A stretch of 45,040 bases of DNA from Candidatus Bathyarchaeota archaeon A05DMB-3 (GTDB taxonomy: Archaea; Thermoproteota; Bathyarchaeia; Bathyarchaeales; Bathycorpusculaceae). The translations under genes and the position numbers were made by a program. This document shows positions 38,830-45,040 of the stretch, in pieces. The notes beneath the pieces were generated by a model. It did not search any database and was not told the DNA's origin. It saw nothing but the letters and a program-made list of their open reading frames with translations. The stretch spans positions 1 through 45,040 of the forward strand of contig JABFQN010000013.1 in NCBI GenBank assembly GCA_019685555.1. The letters run 5' to 3'. How positions within the stretch are numbered: position 1 is the first letter of the stretch; every line of letters begins with the position of its first letter.

Positions 38830-39951
38830 ATGCCTAAAAAAACTACAATCTCCCTCATAAAATGTGACGTGGGCTCCCTAGCGGGGCACCACGTGGTTCC
38901 TAAACCCCTACTCAGCATAGGAGAGAAAAACCTTAGGAAGGCTAAGGAAAACGGTTTGATAAACAGTTATTACGTCTTTAACGTGGGCGACGACTTGCAG
39001 CTTCTCATGGTTCATGAAAAAGGTGAATCAAACCCTGAAATCCATCAGCTTGCATGGAACACTTTCCAAGAAGCCGCCAACAAAGCCTTACAGCTCAAGC
39101 TTTACGGAGCTGGACAAGACTTGCTGAAAAACGCCTTCAGCGGAACAGTCCGCGGACTTGGACCTGGAGTAGCTGGAATGGAAATTGAAGAAAGGAAATC
39201 AGACCCCATAATCGTTTTTGCTGCCGACAAAACCTCAGCTGGAAGCTTTAACCTGCCCCTTTTCCGCATATTCGCAGACCCCATGAGCACTGCTGGTCTC
39301 GTAATAGACCCTAACATGGCTGGAGGCTTCAAGTTTGAGATTGTAGACGCAAAAGAAGGAAAGAAAGTTGTCGTAAAATGCCCAGAGGAAATGTACGAGC
39401 TTATCGCTTTAATTGGCACTGTTGAACGCTACATAATCTCAAGGGTTTGGCGCGCCCGAGACGACTTAATATGCGCTTCTGGAAGCGTGACGCGGCTATC
39501 TTTAATTGCTGGAAAATACGTTGGAAAAGACGACCCCGTCATGATTGTTCGTGCACAGCATGGTTTGCCAGCTGTTGGAGAAGTTCTCGCACCTTTCATG
39601 CACAGTTATCTTGTGGCTGGGTGGATGCGGGGAAGCCACTGGGGCCCGGTGATGCCTGTTGGGTTAAAAGACGCCAGATGCACGCTTTTCGATGGACCTC
39701 CTAGAATGGTTGCGTTAGGGTTTCAAGTCTCCAACGGAGCAATAGCAAGCGACGATGATGGGAAACCAATGATAGCAGACTTATTTGCAGATCCAGCTTT
39801 CGAGCTGGCGAGGAAGGAAGCTTCGCAGTATGCTGCCATGCTTAGGCGTATGGGCGAGTTTGAACCCGCCCGCTTAAGTGTTGAGTCTATGGAATATACG
39901 ACGTTGCCGCAGGTTATCGAGAAGCTTAAGGAAAGGTTTAAGCCTATTTAA
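38830..39951 (+). CDS. fbp: Fructose-1,6-bisphosphate aldolase/phosphatase (bifunctional)
   Basis: A protein of 373 residues of the archaeal bifunctional enzyme that condenses triose phosphates and dephosphorylates the product, committing carbon to gluconeogenesis. Landmarks: TISLIKCDVGSLAGHH (6-21), NVGDDLQLLMVHEKG with the metal-binding Asp pair, the AFSGTVRGLGPGVAGMEIEER region, FAADKTSAG, and EVLAPFMHSYLVAGWMRGSHWGP late. Full length. A TATA box and a 17-bp palindrome precede it. Its 3' end overlaps the convergent DUF5752 gene by 8 bases. Confidence 0.96.
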   Translation: MPKKTTISLIKCDVGSLAGHHVVPKPLLSIGEKNLRKAKENGLINSYYVFNVGDDLQLLMVHEKGESNPEIHQLAWNTFQEAANKALQLKLYGAGQDLLKNAFSGTVRGLGPGVAGMEIEERKSDPIIVFAADKTSAGSFNLPLFRIFADPMSTAGLVIDPNMAGGFKFEIVDAKEGKKVVVKCPEEMYELIALIGTVERYIISRVWRARDDLICASGSVTRLSLIAGKYVGKDDPVMIVRAQHGLPAVGEVLAPFMHSYLVAGWMRGSHWGPVMPVGLKDARCTLFDGPPRMVALGFQVSNGAIASDDDGKPMIADLFADPAFELARKEASQYAAMLRRMGEFEPARLSVESMEYTTLPQVIEKLKERFKPI

Positions 39952-40516
39952 GCGACGGCGACTGTTGCTTTATCTTCGCTAACTCTTCGCAGCGGCTTTT
40001 CACGGTTTCATAGAGTTTTTTCCGAAGTTCCTCTCCAGACATTTTTCGCTCTTTAATTAGTGCAGTTTTTCTTGCCAACTCGACATCGCCAAGTCCAGTG
40101 AACCATGCTTCAAAGTCTCCCCTGTATAGGTGGAACTCTATGGAGGCAATTTCGATTTTCTGGATTTTGTCACAGAAGTCTCCCAAACTTGCGGCATAAA
40201 CATTCAAAGGCTTCCCGACATCTGCGTAGAAGTGGAAGGATTTTTCCGCTGGCACATACGCCAAAATCTGTTTAGCCTTGGCGCTGTCGATTGTTGGCAA
40301 ACCTAGCACCTCTTTTCCCTTATCGGTTATGACGTAACATCCTTTTTCAACAGCCTTAACATAACCCATCTTAGCAAGACCAACAACATGCATCATAACA
40401 GTTGGAAAGCTAAGCCTAACCTCAGCAGCCACTTCCACTGGTTTCACGGGCTTGCTAAGCGTCCAAATGGTTTCAAGAACAAGCCTCTTTACAGGCGACA
40501 AACTCACTCCCAACAT
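39944..40516 (-). CDS. Winged-helix regulator with DUF5752 domain
   Basis: From ATG 40516 about 190 residues: a winged-helix DNA-binding domain (VKRLVLETIWTLSKPVKPVEVAAEVRLSFPTVMMHVVGLAKMGYVKAVEKG, then YVITDKGKEVL) and a C-terminal DUF5752 domain (FHFYADVGKPLNVYAASLGDF...IEFHLYRGDFEAWF). DUF5752 is often found in regulators and glycan-related proteins; its ligand is unknown. The frame is open to 40630 and the start is uncertain: ATG 40516 or GTG 40507, with a TATA-like AATATATG just upstream. Convergent with fbp, overlapping by 8 bases. Confidence 0.78.
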   Translation of the reverse strand: MLGVSLSPVKRLVLETIWTLSKPVKPVEVAAEVRLSFPTVMMHVVGLAKMGYVKAVEKGCYVITDKGKEVLGLPTIDSAKAKQILAYVPAEKSFHFYADVGKPLNVYAASLGDFCDKIQKIEIASIEFHLYRGDFEAWFTGLGDVELARKTALIKERKMSGEELRKKLYETVKSRCEELAKIKQQSPSLK

Positions 40517-40698
40517 CCTCAAACATATATTGTATAGGCTGTGCTTTTCAGACTTTCGCTTCATCAAGTTGCAGTAAACGTTAAAGCATACTGTCAACTT
40601 TAATTTTAACCTTAAAAACGGACAGCGCAAACCATAACTAATGAAAAACCCAGCTTCTTACGATTCTGCAGCTACCAAAAGCAATACCATTTGAGAAA

Positions 40699-41478
40699 TT
40701 ATTTTCCGAAAAACTCCTCAAAATTTTTCATTATTTGCTCTGACACCTCCGCAATGTCTATTCGTTTAACTTCAGCTATCGCCTTAACAACCATTGGAAT
40801 GAAAGCGGGGGTTGTCATCTTACCATGAAAAGGACTTTTAAAGTAGCGCACTGGTCCATCGGTTTCTGTTAAAAGGTTTGTTATCGGCACTCGCCTCACA
40901 ACCTCACGTATGCCATTGGAATAGACGGTTGGTGGTCCCTCACTAATGTAGTATCCCTTTTCAACAGCCTTGGCTAATGAGCTTATTGGATTGCTGAACC
41001 AGTGAAGAAGAACCCTTTTCAGGTTATAAGAGGGCAGCATTTCCACAATTTGGGCGGTTGTTCCGCGGGAATGAACTATGACTGGCAAATCCAGCTTTTC
41101 TGCCAAATGTAGCATTTCATCAAAAACTTTTAGCTGTTTATCCCATATCTTTTCATACTTGTAGTCTAAGCCAACCTCTCCAATGGCTATCACCGCTTTG
41201 TTTCCCCGCTGTTTAAGAATAAACTCGGAAGTGTTCTGCAGTTCATCTTCTGCTAAATTGTTCACGCTCCACGGGTGGATTCCCAACGCAGCATAGACTA
41301 CTCCAGCGTAGTTTTCCGCCAGTTCTAAACTCTTCATGCTAGTCTTAAGGTCCATGGAGTTAGAGACAAGCGCCACTACATCGGATTTTTTCGATTCAGA
41401 AACAATTTCATCCACTTTTCCAGCATATTCCGCGTCGGAAAGGTGTATGTGGGCGTCAACATATTTCAAAGGGTTCAT
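40699..41478 (-). CDS. TatD family metal-dependent hydrolase
   Basis: A protein of 259 residues of the amidohydrolase superfamily. Metal ligands are visible: DAHIHLSD (Asp8, His10, His12), IGEVGLDYKY with Glu near 100, IVHSRG, LLHWFS and ETDGP. TatD proteins are metal-dependent nucleases, and some act as deoxyribonucleases; the archaeal member's substrate is not established. Full length. About 180 bases separate it from the DUF5752 gene and it is divergent from the histone gene. Confidence 0.9.
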   Translation of the reverse strand: MNPLKYVDAHIHLSDAEYAGKVDEIVSESKKSDVVALVSNSMDLKTSMKSLELAENYAGVVYAALGIHPWSVNNLAEDELQNTSEFILKQRGNKAVIAIGEVGLDYKYEKIWDKQLKVFDEMLHLAEKLDLPVIVHSRGTTAQIVEMLPSYNLKRVLLHWFSNPISSLAKAVEKGYYISEGPPTVYSNGIREVVRRVPITNLLTETDGPVRYFKSPFHGKMTTPAFIPMVVKAIAEVKRIDIAEVSEQIMKNFEEFFGK

Positions 41479-41632
41479 TGGCTTTCACTTTGAGCATAAA
41501 ACTAAAGTCTAGAAGCTTTTATAATTTCCTATATAAACTAAATATTGGTTTAGGCGTCGAATTTTGGAAGATAAAATGCAATAAACGTTAAATATTGCTT
41601 CAAATACAAAAAGAAGCTACGGAGGAGTCTTT

Positions 41633-41854
41633 ATGGCAGATTTAGAGTTAGCAATTGCTCCCATGCATAGGCTCTGTAAAAAGGCTGGAGCTGACAGAGT
41701 AAGCGAGGCAGCTGCTAAGGAGTTAGCAAAAGCCCTAGAGGAAATCGGGATAAAAATAGCGAAGGAAGCCCTAGACTTCGCGATGCACACTGGAAGGAAA
41801 ACAATAAAGGCTGAAGACATCGAGATTGCCGCGAGAAAAGTGATGGGTAGGTAA
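41633..41854 (+). CDS. Archaeal histone (HMf-like)
   Basis: A protein of 73 residues consisting of a single histone fold without tails: LAIAPMHRLCKKAGADRVSEAAAKELAKAL, then the long central helix, and the C-terminal RKTIKAEDIEIAARKVMGR. It dimerises and wraps DNA. The Arg and Thr/Lys residues that grip DNA in HMf are represented by RVS and RKTIK. The ribosome binding site GGAGGAG is strong, in keeping with abundant expression. S25e follows about 110 bases downstream. Confidence 0.96.
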   Translation: MADLELAIAPMHRLCKKAGADRVSEAAAKELAKALEEIGIKIAKEALDFAMHTGRKTIKAEDIEIAARKVMGR

Positions 41855-41962
41855 CAGCTCCCACATCCTCTTCTTTCTTTTAACCCTCTTTTTAGGACTC
41901 GCAATGCATATAAGGTGCGAAGCGAAAGAATACCAGCAATAAAACTCTTAAAGGGAACGCTT

Positions 41963-42286
41963 ATGGGTGGGAAAAAGAAACTAAGCCTAAAACAAATGGA
42001 ACGCATGCAGACGCGGAAAGATGAAGAGGAGAGAAAGAAGAAAGAAAAGGAGAAAGCGTCAATCCGAGAGAAAAAGCTAGCGGGAATATTAATTCCCGAT
42101 GTTAAGGGCGAAAAAATGTTGGATGAACTGAAGAAAATGCGTGTTTTAACTCCGTATGCTGTGGCGTCCCGCTTCAACATAAGGATAAGCGCAGCCAAGG
42201 ATTTGCTGGAACAACTTGAAGATGATGGGCTTGTTCAACTGGTTTCTGGAAACCACGACATTAAAATTTACAGGACTGTAGGCTAA
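41963..42286 (+). CDS. 30S ribosomal protein S25e
   Basis: A protein of 107 residues with a very basic Lys/Glu-rich N-terminal helix (about 3-45) and a winged-helix C-terminal domain (about 47-105) with LDELKKMRVLTPYAVASRFNIRISAAKDLLEQLEDDGLVQLV and the final KIYRTVG. This is the eS25 family. ATG 41963 is preceded by AAGGGA; an in-frame GTG at 41915 would add 16 residues that do not belong to the family. S25e occurs in TACK archaea and eukaryotes, which supports the lineage call. Confidence 0.95.
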   Translation: MGGKKKLSLKQMERMQTRKDEEERKKKEKEKASIREKKLAGILIPDVKGEKMLDELKKMRVLTPYAVASRFNIRISAAKDLLEQLEDDGLVQLVSGNHDIKIYRTVG

Positions 42287-42299
42287 ACTTAGTTTTCAC

Positions 42300-42812
42300 A
42301 TGAAATCTCCTTTCACGTTTGAGGCTGAAACTCTGTTGTCATATCCGAAAAGAGTTTACACAAAAGAGGAAGTTAAAGAAGCAAAGGAGCTTGTTAAAAA
42401 GGGTTACAAACATCGCTTAAGGGTTAAGGGAAGCCCAGATTTTAAGCAGAAGGCGAAAGCCGCCCTAAAACTTGTCAAAACAGCTGGTTACTACGATTTT
42501 CTTAGGAAATATATAAAAGGCGTGGTGGAGATTGACGGCTTTACACAGCTCCGTGAATCCGAAGCCTCCATATGGGCAAACAAATACGCGGTTGCAAATC
42601 CCGTGGATGCGGCAAGCCTTTTCGTCCAAAAGGCAAACCATATGAAGGAATATCTTGAAGGTAAACTCTATTATGGTGGGGAAGCTGAAAGGCGGTCTGT
42701 GGAGAAACGGATAGAATTTCTCGAAGCCTTGAAGAGGAAAAGCCGAAAAAGGGAAGTTAAGGAAGAATGTGAGAGGCTTTTGAAAAGCTGGAGTGAAAGC
42801 GTTTTCCTATAG
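42300..42812 (+). CDS. Conserved archaeal protein of unknown function, 170 residues
   Basis: A soluble, Lys/Glu-rich, mostly helical protein. A basic N-terminal half (VKEAKELVKKGYKHRLRVKGSPDFKQKAKAALKLV) is followed by YDFLRKYIKGVVEIDGFTQLRESEASIWANKY and a charged coiled C-terminal helix. The basic surface would suit RNA or ribosome binding, which its position 13 bases after S25e also suggests, but no family is recognised. ATG 42300 lacks a clear ribosome binding site. It converges with the next gene, overlapping by 6 bases. Confidence 0.75.
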   Translation: MKSPFTFEAETLLSYPKRVYTKEEVKEAKELVKKGYKHRLRVKGSPDFKQKAKAALKLVKTAGYYDFLRKYIKGVVEIDGFTQLRESEASIWANKYAVANPVDAASLFVQKANHMKEYLEGKLYYGGEAERRSVEKRIEFLEALKRKSRKREVKEECERLLKSWSESVFL

Positions 42813-43190
42813 CCTCTCCACCCTAATTATTGTTCCACTTTTCACTTTGCTGAAAAGCTCAAGATTCTTGTTTATCTTACCCAAAACGTTTACTGGACTG
42901 TAGGGTTGGGATTCGCCATAAAATATGCATAGGGCGCTTCCCATGGGCCAGAAGGCTACTGTGCCCTTTTCCACAGTGCTTTTTGCTTTTTCCTCGCCCA
43001 TTTTGACGGGTATTTCAAAGTAGATTTCTTCTTTCCAGAGGGCTGCCCTCCCTTCGAAGGGAAGTTTCCGTACAACCATGTCCACTGTTCTTGGGGCTAA
43101 GTGACGGATAAGCTCGCCTTCAGCTTCGCCTAAACCTTCTACTGTAAATTTTATCTTTACCCTTGAGATTCCAGCTTCCTCATTTTCCAT
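42807..43190 (-). CDS. Cyclophilin-like fold protein (archaeal PF04126-type)
   Basis: A protein of 127 residues, beta-rich: KIKFTVEGLGEAEGELIRHLAPRTVDMVVRKLPFEGRAALWKEEIYFEIPV, then VEKGTVAFWPMGSALCIFYG, PVNVLGKI and a final strand GTIIRVERL. This is the cyclophilin-like superfamily domain found alone in archaea; peptidyl-prolyl isomerase activity is not established and the key active-site Arg context of true cyclophilins is not obvious. It overlaps the end of the GTPase gene by 11 bases, so the two form a tightly coupled operon. Confidence 0.88.
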   Translation of the reverse strand: MENEEAGISRVKIKFTVEGLGEAEGELIRHLAPRTVDMVVRKLPFEGRAALWKEEIYFEIPVKMGEEKAKSTVEKGTVAFWPMGSALCIFYGESQPYSPVNVLGKINKNLELFSKVKSGTIIRVERL

Positions 43191-44547
43191 GTTTCCACAC
43201 CTTTCCGAGGAAATCGTCTAAAACCTGCTCAAGAGACATGGGTCCTAACACTTTAAGTTCATACTTCACCCTTACAGTAGGCTTGTTTATAGTCATAACT
43301 CTTCTCAGGTCTACTGGGGTTCCTATTACAACGACGTCGCATGGCGTGCGGGCGATGGTTTCCTTCAGCTCTGATATTTGCCTTTCACCATAGCCTAAGG
43401 CTGGAAGCACAGCCCCCAAATGGGGGTACTTTTCGTAGGCTTCCTTTATGGAGCCTACGGCAAACGGTCTTGGATCTGCTAATTCGTTTGCGTCGAGCTG
43501 TTTAGCCACTATTGTTGCGGCTCCATAAGGCATGTTGCCATGAGTTAAGGTTGGTCCGTCCTCAATTACAAGCACACATTTTCCCCTGATAAGCTCTGGC
43601 TTGTCAGCGGTTATCGGCGATGCAGCCTCCAGAATTATAGCGTTCGGATTCACAGCTCTAATGTTTTCCTTAATACGGTTAACGTTTTCCAAGCTTGCAG
43701 TGTCCACCTTGTTTATTATAACAACGTTTGCCATACGCAGGTTAGCCTCTCCGGGATGATATCTGACTTCGTGTCCAGCTCTGTGGGGGTCAGCCACTAC
43801 GATGTGTAAGTCTGGTTTGTAGAAGGGTAAATCGTTGTTTCCGCCGTCCCAGACGATTACGTCAGCCTCTTTTTCCGCTTCCCTCAAAATTTTCTCATAG
43901 TCCACTCCAGCGTAGACGACCACTCCGTTGTCTATGTGTGGCTCATATTCCTCTCGTTCCTCAATTGTGCACTCGTACATGTCAAGGTCTTCATATGTAG
44001 CGAAACGTTGACAAATCTGCCTTCGCAAGTCGCCGTAGGGCATTGGATGCCTAATAACCACAACATTTAAGCCTTTACTCTTCAAGATTTTTGCAACTTG
44101 CCTTGAAGTTTGGCTTTTCCCAGAGCCTGTTCTAACGGCGCCCACTGAAACCACTGGAACCCTAGCTTTCAGCATTGTTGTTTTTGTTCCCATAAGCCTA
44201 AAATCTGCGCCGTTCGCCAATGCTATTGAGGCTTTATGCATGACGTATTCATGGGAAACATCGCTGTAGGCGAAAACCACTTGGTCAATGTCATTTTCCC
44301 TTATCAGCCTCGCCAATTCCTCTTCCGGATAAATTGGAATGCCTTCCGGATAGTTTTTGCCCGTAAGCTCCGGCGGATAAATTCTTCCTTCAATGCCTGG
44401 AATCTGCGTTGCGGTGAAAGCCACAACCTCATAGACGTCATTATCTCGGAAATAAACATTAAAGTTGTGGAAATCCCTACCAGCAGCACCTATTATGATT
44501 ACGCGAGTTTTAGCCCTTCTACAACCCGACAAATTGTTGGACGACAT
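43180..44547 (-). CDS. Predicted GTPase, COG2403-like (related to cyclic 2,3-diphosphoglycerate synthetase)
   Basis: From ATG 44547 a protein of about 455 residues. An N-terminal Rossmann-like part (TRVIIIGAAGRDFHNFN, then PPELTGKNYPEGIPIYPEEEL and VVFAYSDVSHEYVM) precedes a P-loop GAVRTGSGKS (about 136-145), HPMPYGDLRRQICQRF, VWDGGNNDLPFYKPDL and NKVD (GTPase G4). The domain order matches COG2403 proteins, some related to cyclic 2,3-diphosphoglycerate synthetase; that product is only a possibility here. An in-frame start at 44622 adds 25 unlikely residues. The cyclophilin-like gene overlaps its 3' end by 11 bases. Confidence 0.85.
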   Translation of the reverse strand: MSSNNLSGCRRAKTRVIIIGAAGRDFHNFNVYFRDNDVYEVVAFTATQIPGIEGRIYPPELTGKNYPEGIPIYPEEELARLIRENDIDQVVFAYSDVSHEYVMHKASIALANGADFRLMGTKTTMLKARVPVVSVGAVRTGSGKSQTSRQVAKILKSKGLNVVVIRHPMPYGDLRRQICQRFATYEDLDMYECTIEEREEYEPHIDNGVVVYAGVDYEKILREAEKEADVIVWDGGNNDLPFYKPDLHIVVADPHRAGHEVRYHPGEANLRMANVVIINKVDTASLENVNRIKENIRAVNPNAIILEAASPITADKPELIRGKCVLVIEDGPTLTHGNMPYGAATIVAKQLDANELADPRPFAVGSIKEAYEKYPHLGAVLPALGYGERQISELKETIARTPCDVVVIGTPVDLRRVMTINKPTVRVKYELKVLGPMSLEQVLDDFLGKVWKHGK

Positions 44548-44937
44548 AACACTGAACTTCCGTTTAGACTTAAGGTTTTCTAATAATGCGTTAACGCTAT
44601 AAAACCATTTTGGGCTTAACAACGATTCGAATCCATTCTACCAGAAAAGTTGACATCCATGTAAAAAACTAGAGGGCCTATCCCGTATTGGCTAATTTTC
44701 CAACCAAAAACTAGAGGAGAGGGTATCCAATTTAACAGCTCCACACAGCCTAAAATTGACAAACCGCGCAGAAAACTGGAAAATGAAATGGAGAAAAATA
44801 AAGCCGACAACAACCACCATCTTTAATTTAACTTTATCCGATCTAGCCAACCTCCAAAAAGACGACATCTACTCTTCCGCAAACACAAACAACGCAGCTG
44901 TCGCAGGTCGAGTAAAAATCAAAACTAGGGGTATGAG
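44548..44937. other. Gene-free stretch with a short direct repeat before tRNA-Phe
   Basis: About 390 bases with no supported gene. It holds the promoter of the COG2403-like gene (minus strand) and the downstream flank of tRNA-Phe. AAAAACTAGAGG is repeated exactly at 44664-44675 and 44706-44717, and a partial copy AAAACTAG recurs at 44921-44928 next to the tRNA. A 66-codon open frame on the plus strand runs into the tRNA and is not coding. No convincing hairpin or C/D box was seen. Confidence 0.5.
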
Positions 44938-45011
44938 TGCCGAGGGCCGGGTTTGAACCGGCGACAACCCGGTCTTCAGCCGGGCGCTCTCCCAGGCTGA
45001 GCTACCTCGGC
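44938..45011 (-). tRNA. tRNA-Phe (GAA anticodon)
   Basis: A 74-base cloverleaf on the minus strand: acceptor GCCGAGG (45011-45005) pairs with CCTCGGC (44945-44939), discriminator A at 44938. The anticodon arm CCCGG-CTGAAGA-CCGGG gives anticodon GAA (phenylalanine). The D-arm AGCTCAGCCTGGGAGAGC and T-arm GCCGG-TTCAAAC-CCGGC are regular. CCA is not encoded, unlike in the tRNA-Arg of this window. No intron. Confidence 0.96.
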
Positions 45012-45040
45012 TAATTTTGGAATAACCTCGGAGATTCTTT

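Noticed and set aside
44756-44956. 66-codon plus-strand open frame before tRNA-Phe
   Set aside because: It reads into the tRNA gene, is Thr/Asn-rich from AC-rich DNA, and has no ribosome binding site.
1-45040. CRISPR arrays, rRNA genes, transposases or integrases
   Set aside because: No regularly spaced repeats of 25-40 bases, no rRNA-like conserved stretches, and no transposase or recombinase catalytic motifs were seen on either strand.

Overview
This window is archaeal and most likely from a Bathyarchaeia-type TACK lineage. It carries an archaeal histone, a thermosome subunit, RNA polymerase subunit K, ribosomal protein S25e (known from TACK archaea and eukaryotes, not typical of Euryarchaeota), the bifunctional fructose-1,6-bisphosphate aldolase/phosphatase, a FAU-1 type RNA-binding protein, RNA 3'-phosphate cyclase, a TrpB2-type tryptophan synthase and tRNA genes with archaeal features. 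Many genes begin with TTG or GTG, and several promoters show archaeal TATA boxes. The lineage call is inferred from gene content; no 16S rRNA or ribosomal protein cluster is present to settle it.

Layout. 1-4050: a surface protein, a DUF72 protein with its HTH regulator, two tiny membrane ORFs and a catalytic-core-only AsnRS-like enzyme. 4050-9700: B3/B4 protein, pyrF, a small ribbon-helix-helix (RHH) gene with a perfect operator palindrome, GMP synthetase ATP-pyrophosphatase subunit with a doubled dimerisation region, acylphosphatase and several conserved unknowns. 9790-16050: rtcA, FAU-1, pyrC and a Mut7-C RNase-like gene on the plus strand, facing thermosome-rpoK on the minus strand. 16380-23310: secreted or membrane-anchored proteins (one with an apparent frameshift in an A7 tract), threonine synthase, acyl-CoA dehydrogenase and a large membrane protein. 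23310-25930: an ACT-domain regulator divergent from trpB2 and a SerK-like serine kinase. 26000-33870: DegT aminotransferase, a PEF-CTERM-like surface protein, a DUF998 membrane protein, a histone-deacetylase-fold enzyme, argS and deoC. 34130-38170: an accessory patch with a truncated aldehyde dehydrogenase fused to a toxin-like remnant, DUF2283, a UPF0175/PIN toxin-antitoxin pair, and an orphan HTH gene between tRNA-Arg(UCG) and an 11-bp copy of that tRNA's 3' end. 38220-45040: RHH/winged-helix regulator next to fbp, a DUF5752 regulator, TatD, histone, S25e, a cyclophilin-like protein with a COG2403-like GTPase, and tRNA-Phe.

How the genes may work together. The most interesting functional proposal is the regulator / trpB2 / serK unit. 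SerK would make O-phosphoserine from free serine, and TrpB2 enzymes are known to accept O-phosphoserine, so the pair could be a dedicated indole-to-tryptophan route under ACT-domain control. Pyrimidine (pyrF, pyrC) and purine (guaA) genes are scattered among RNA-processing genes. Sugar metabolism is represented by fbp and deoC, and fbp has a clear candidate repressor site next to an RHH/winged-helix regulator gene. No CRISPR array, rRNA operon, insertion sequence or complete provirus was seen.
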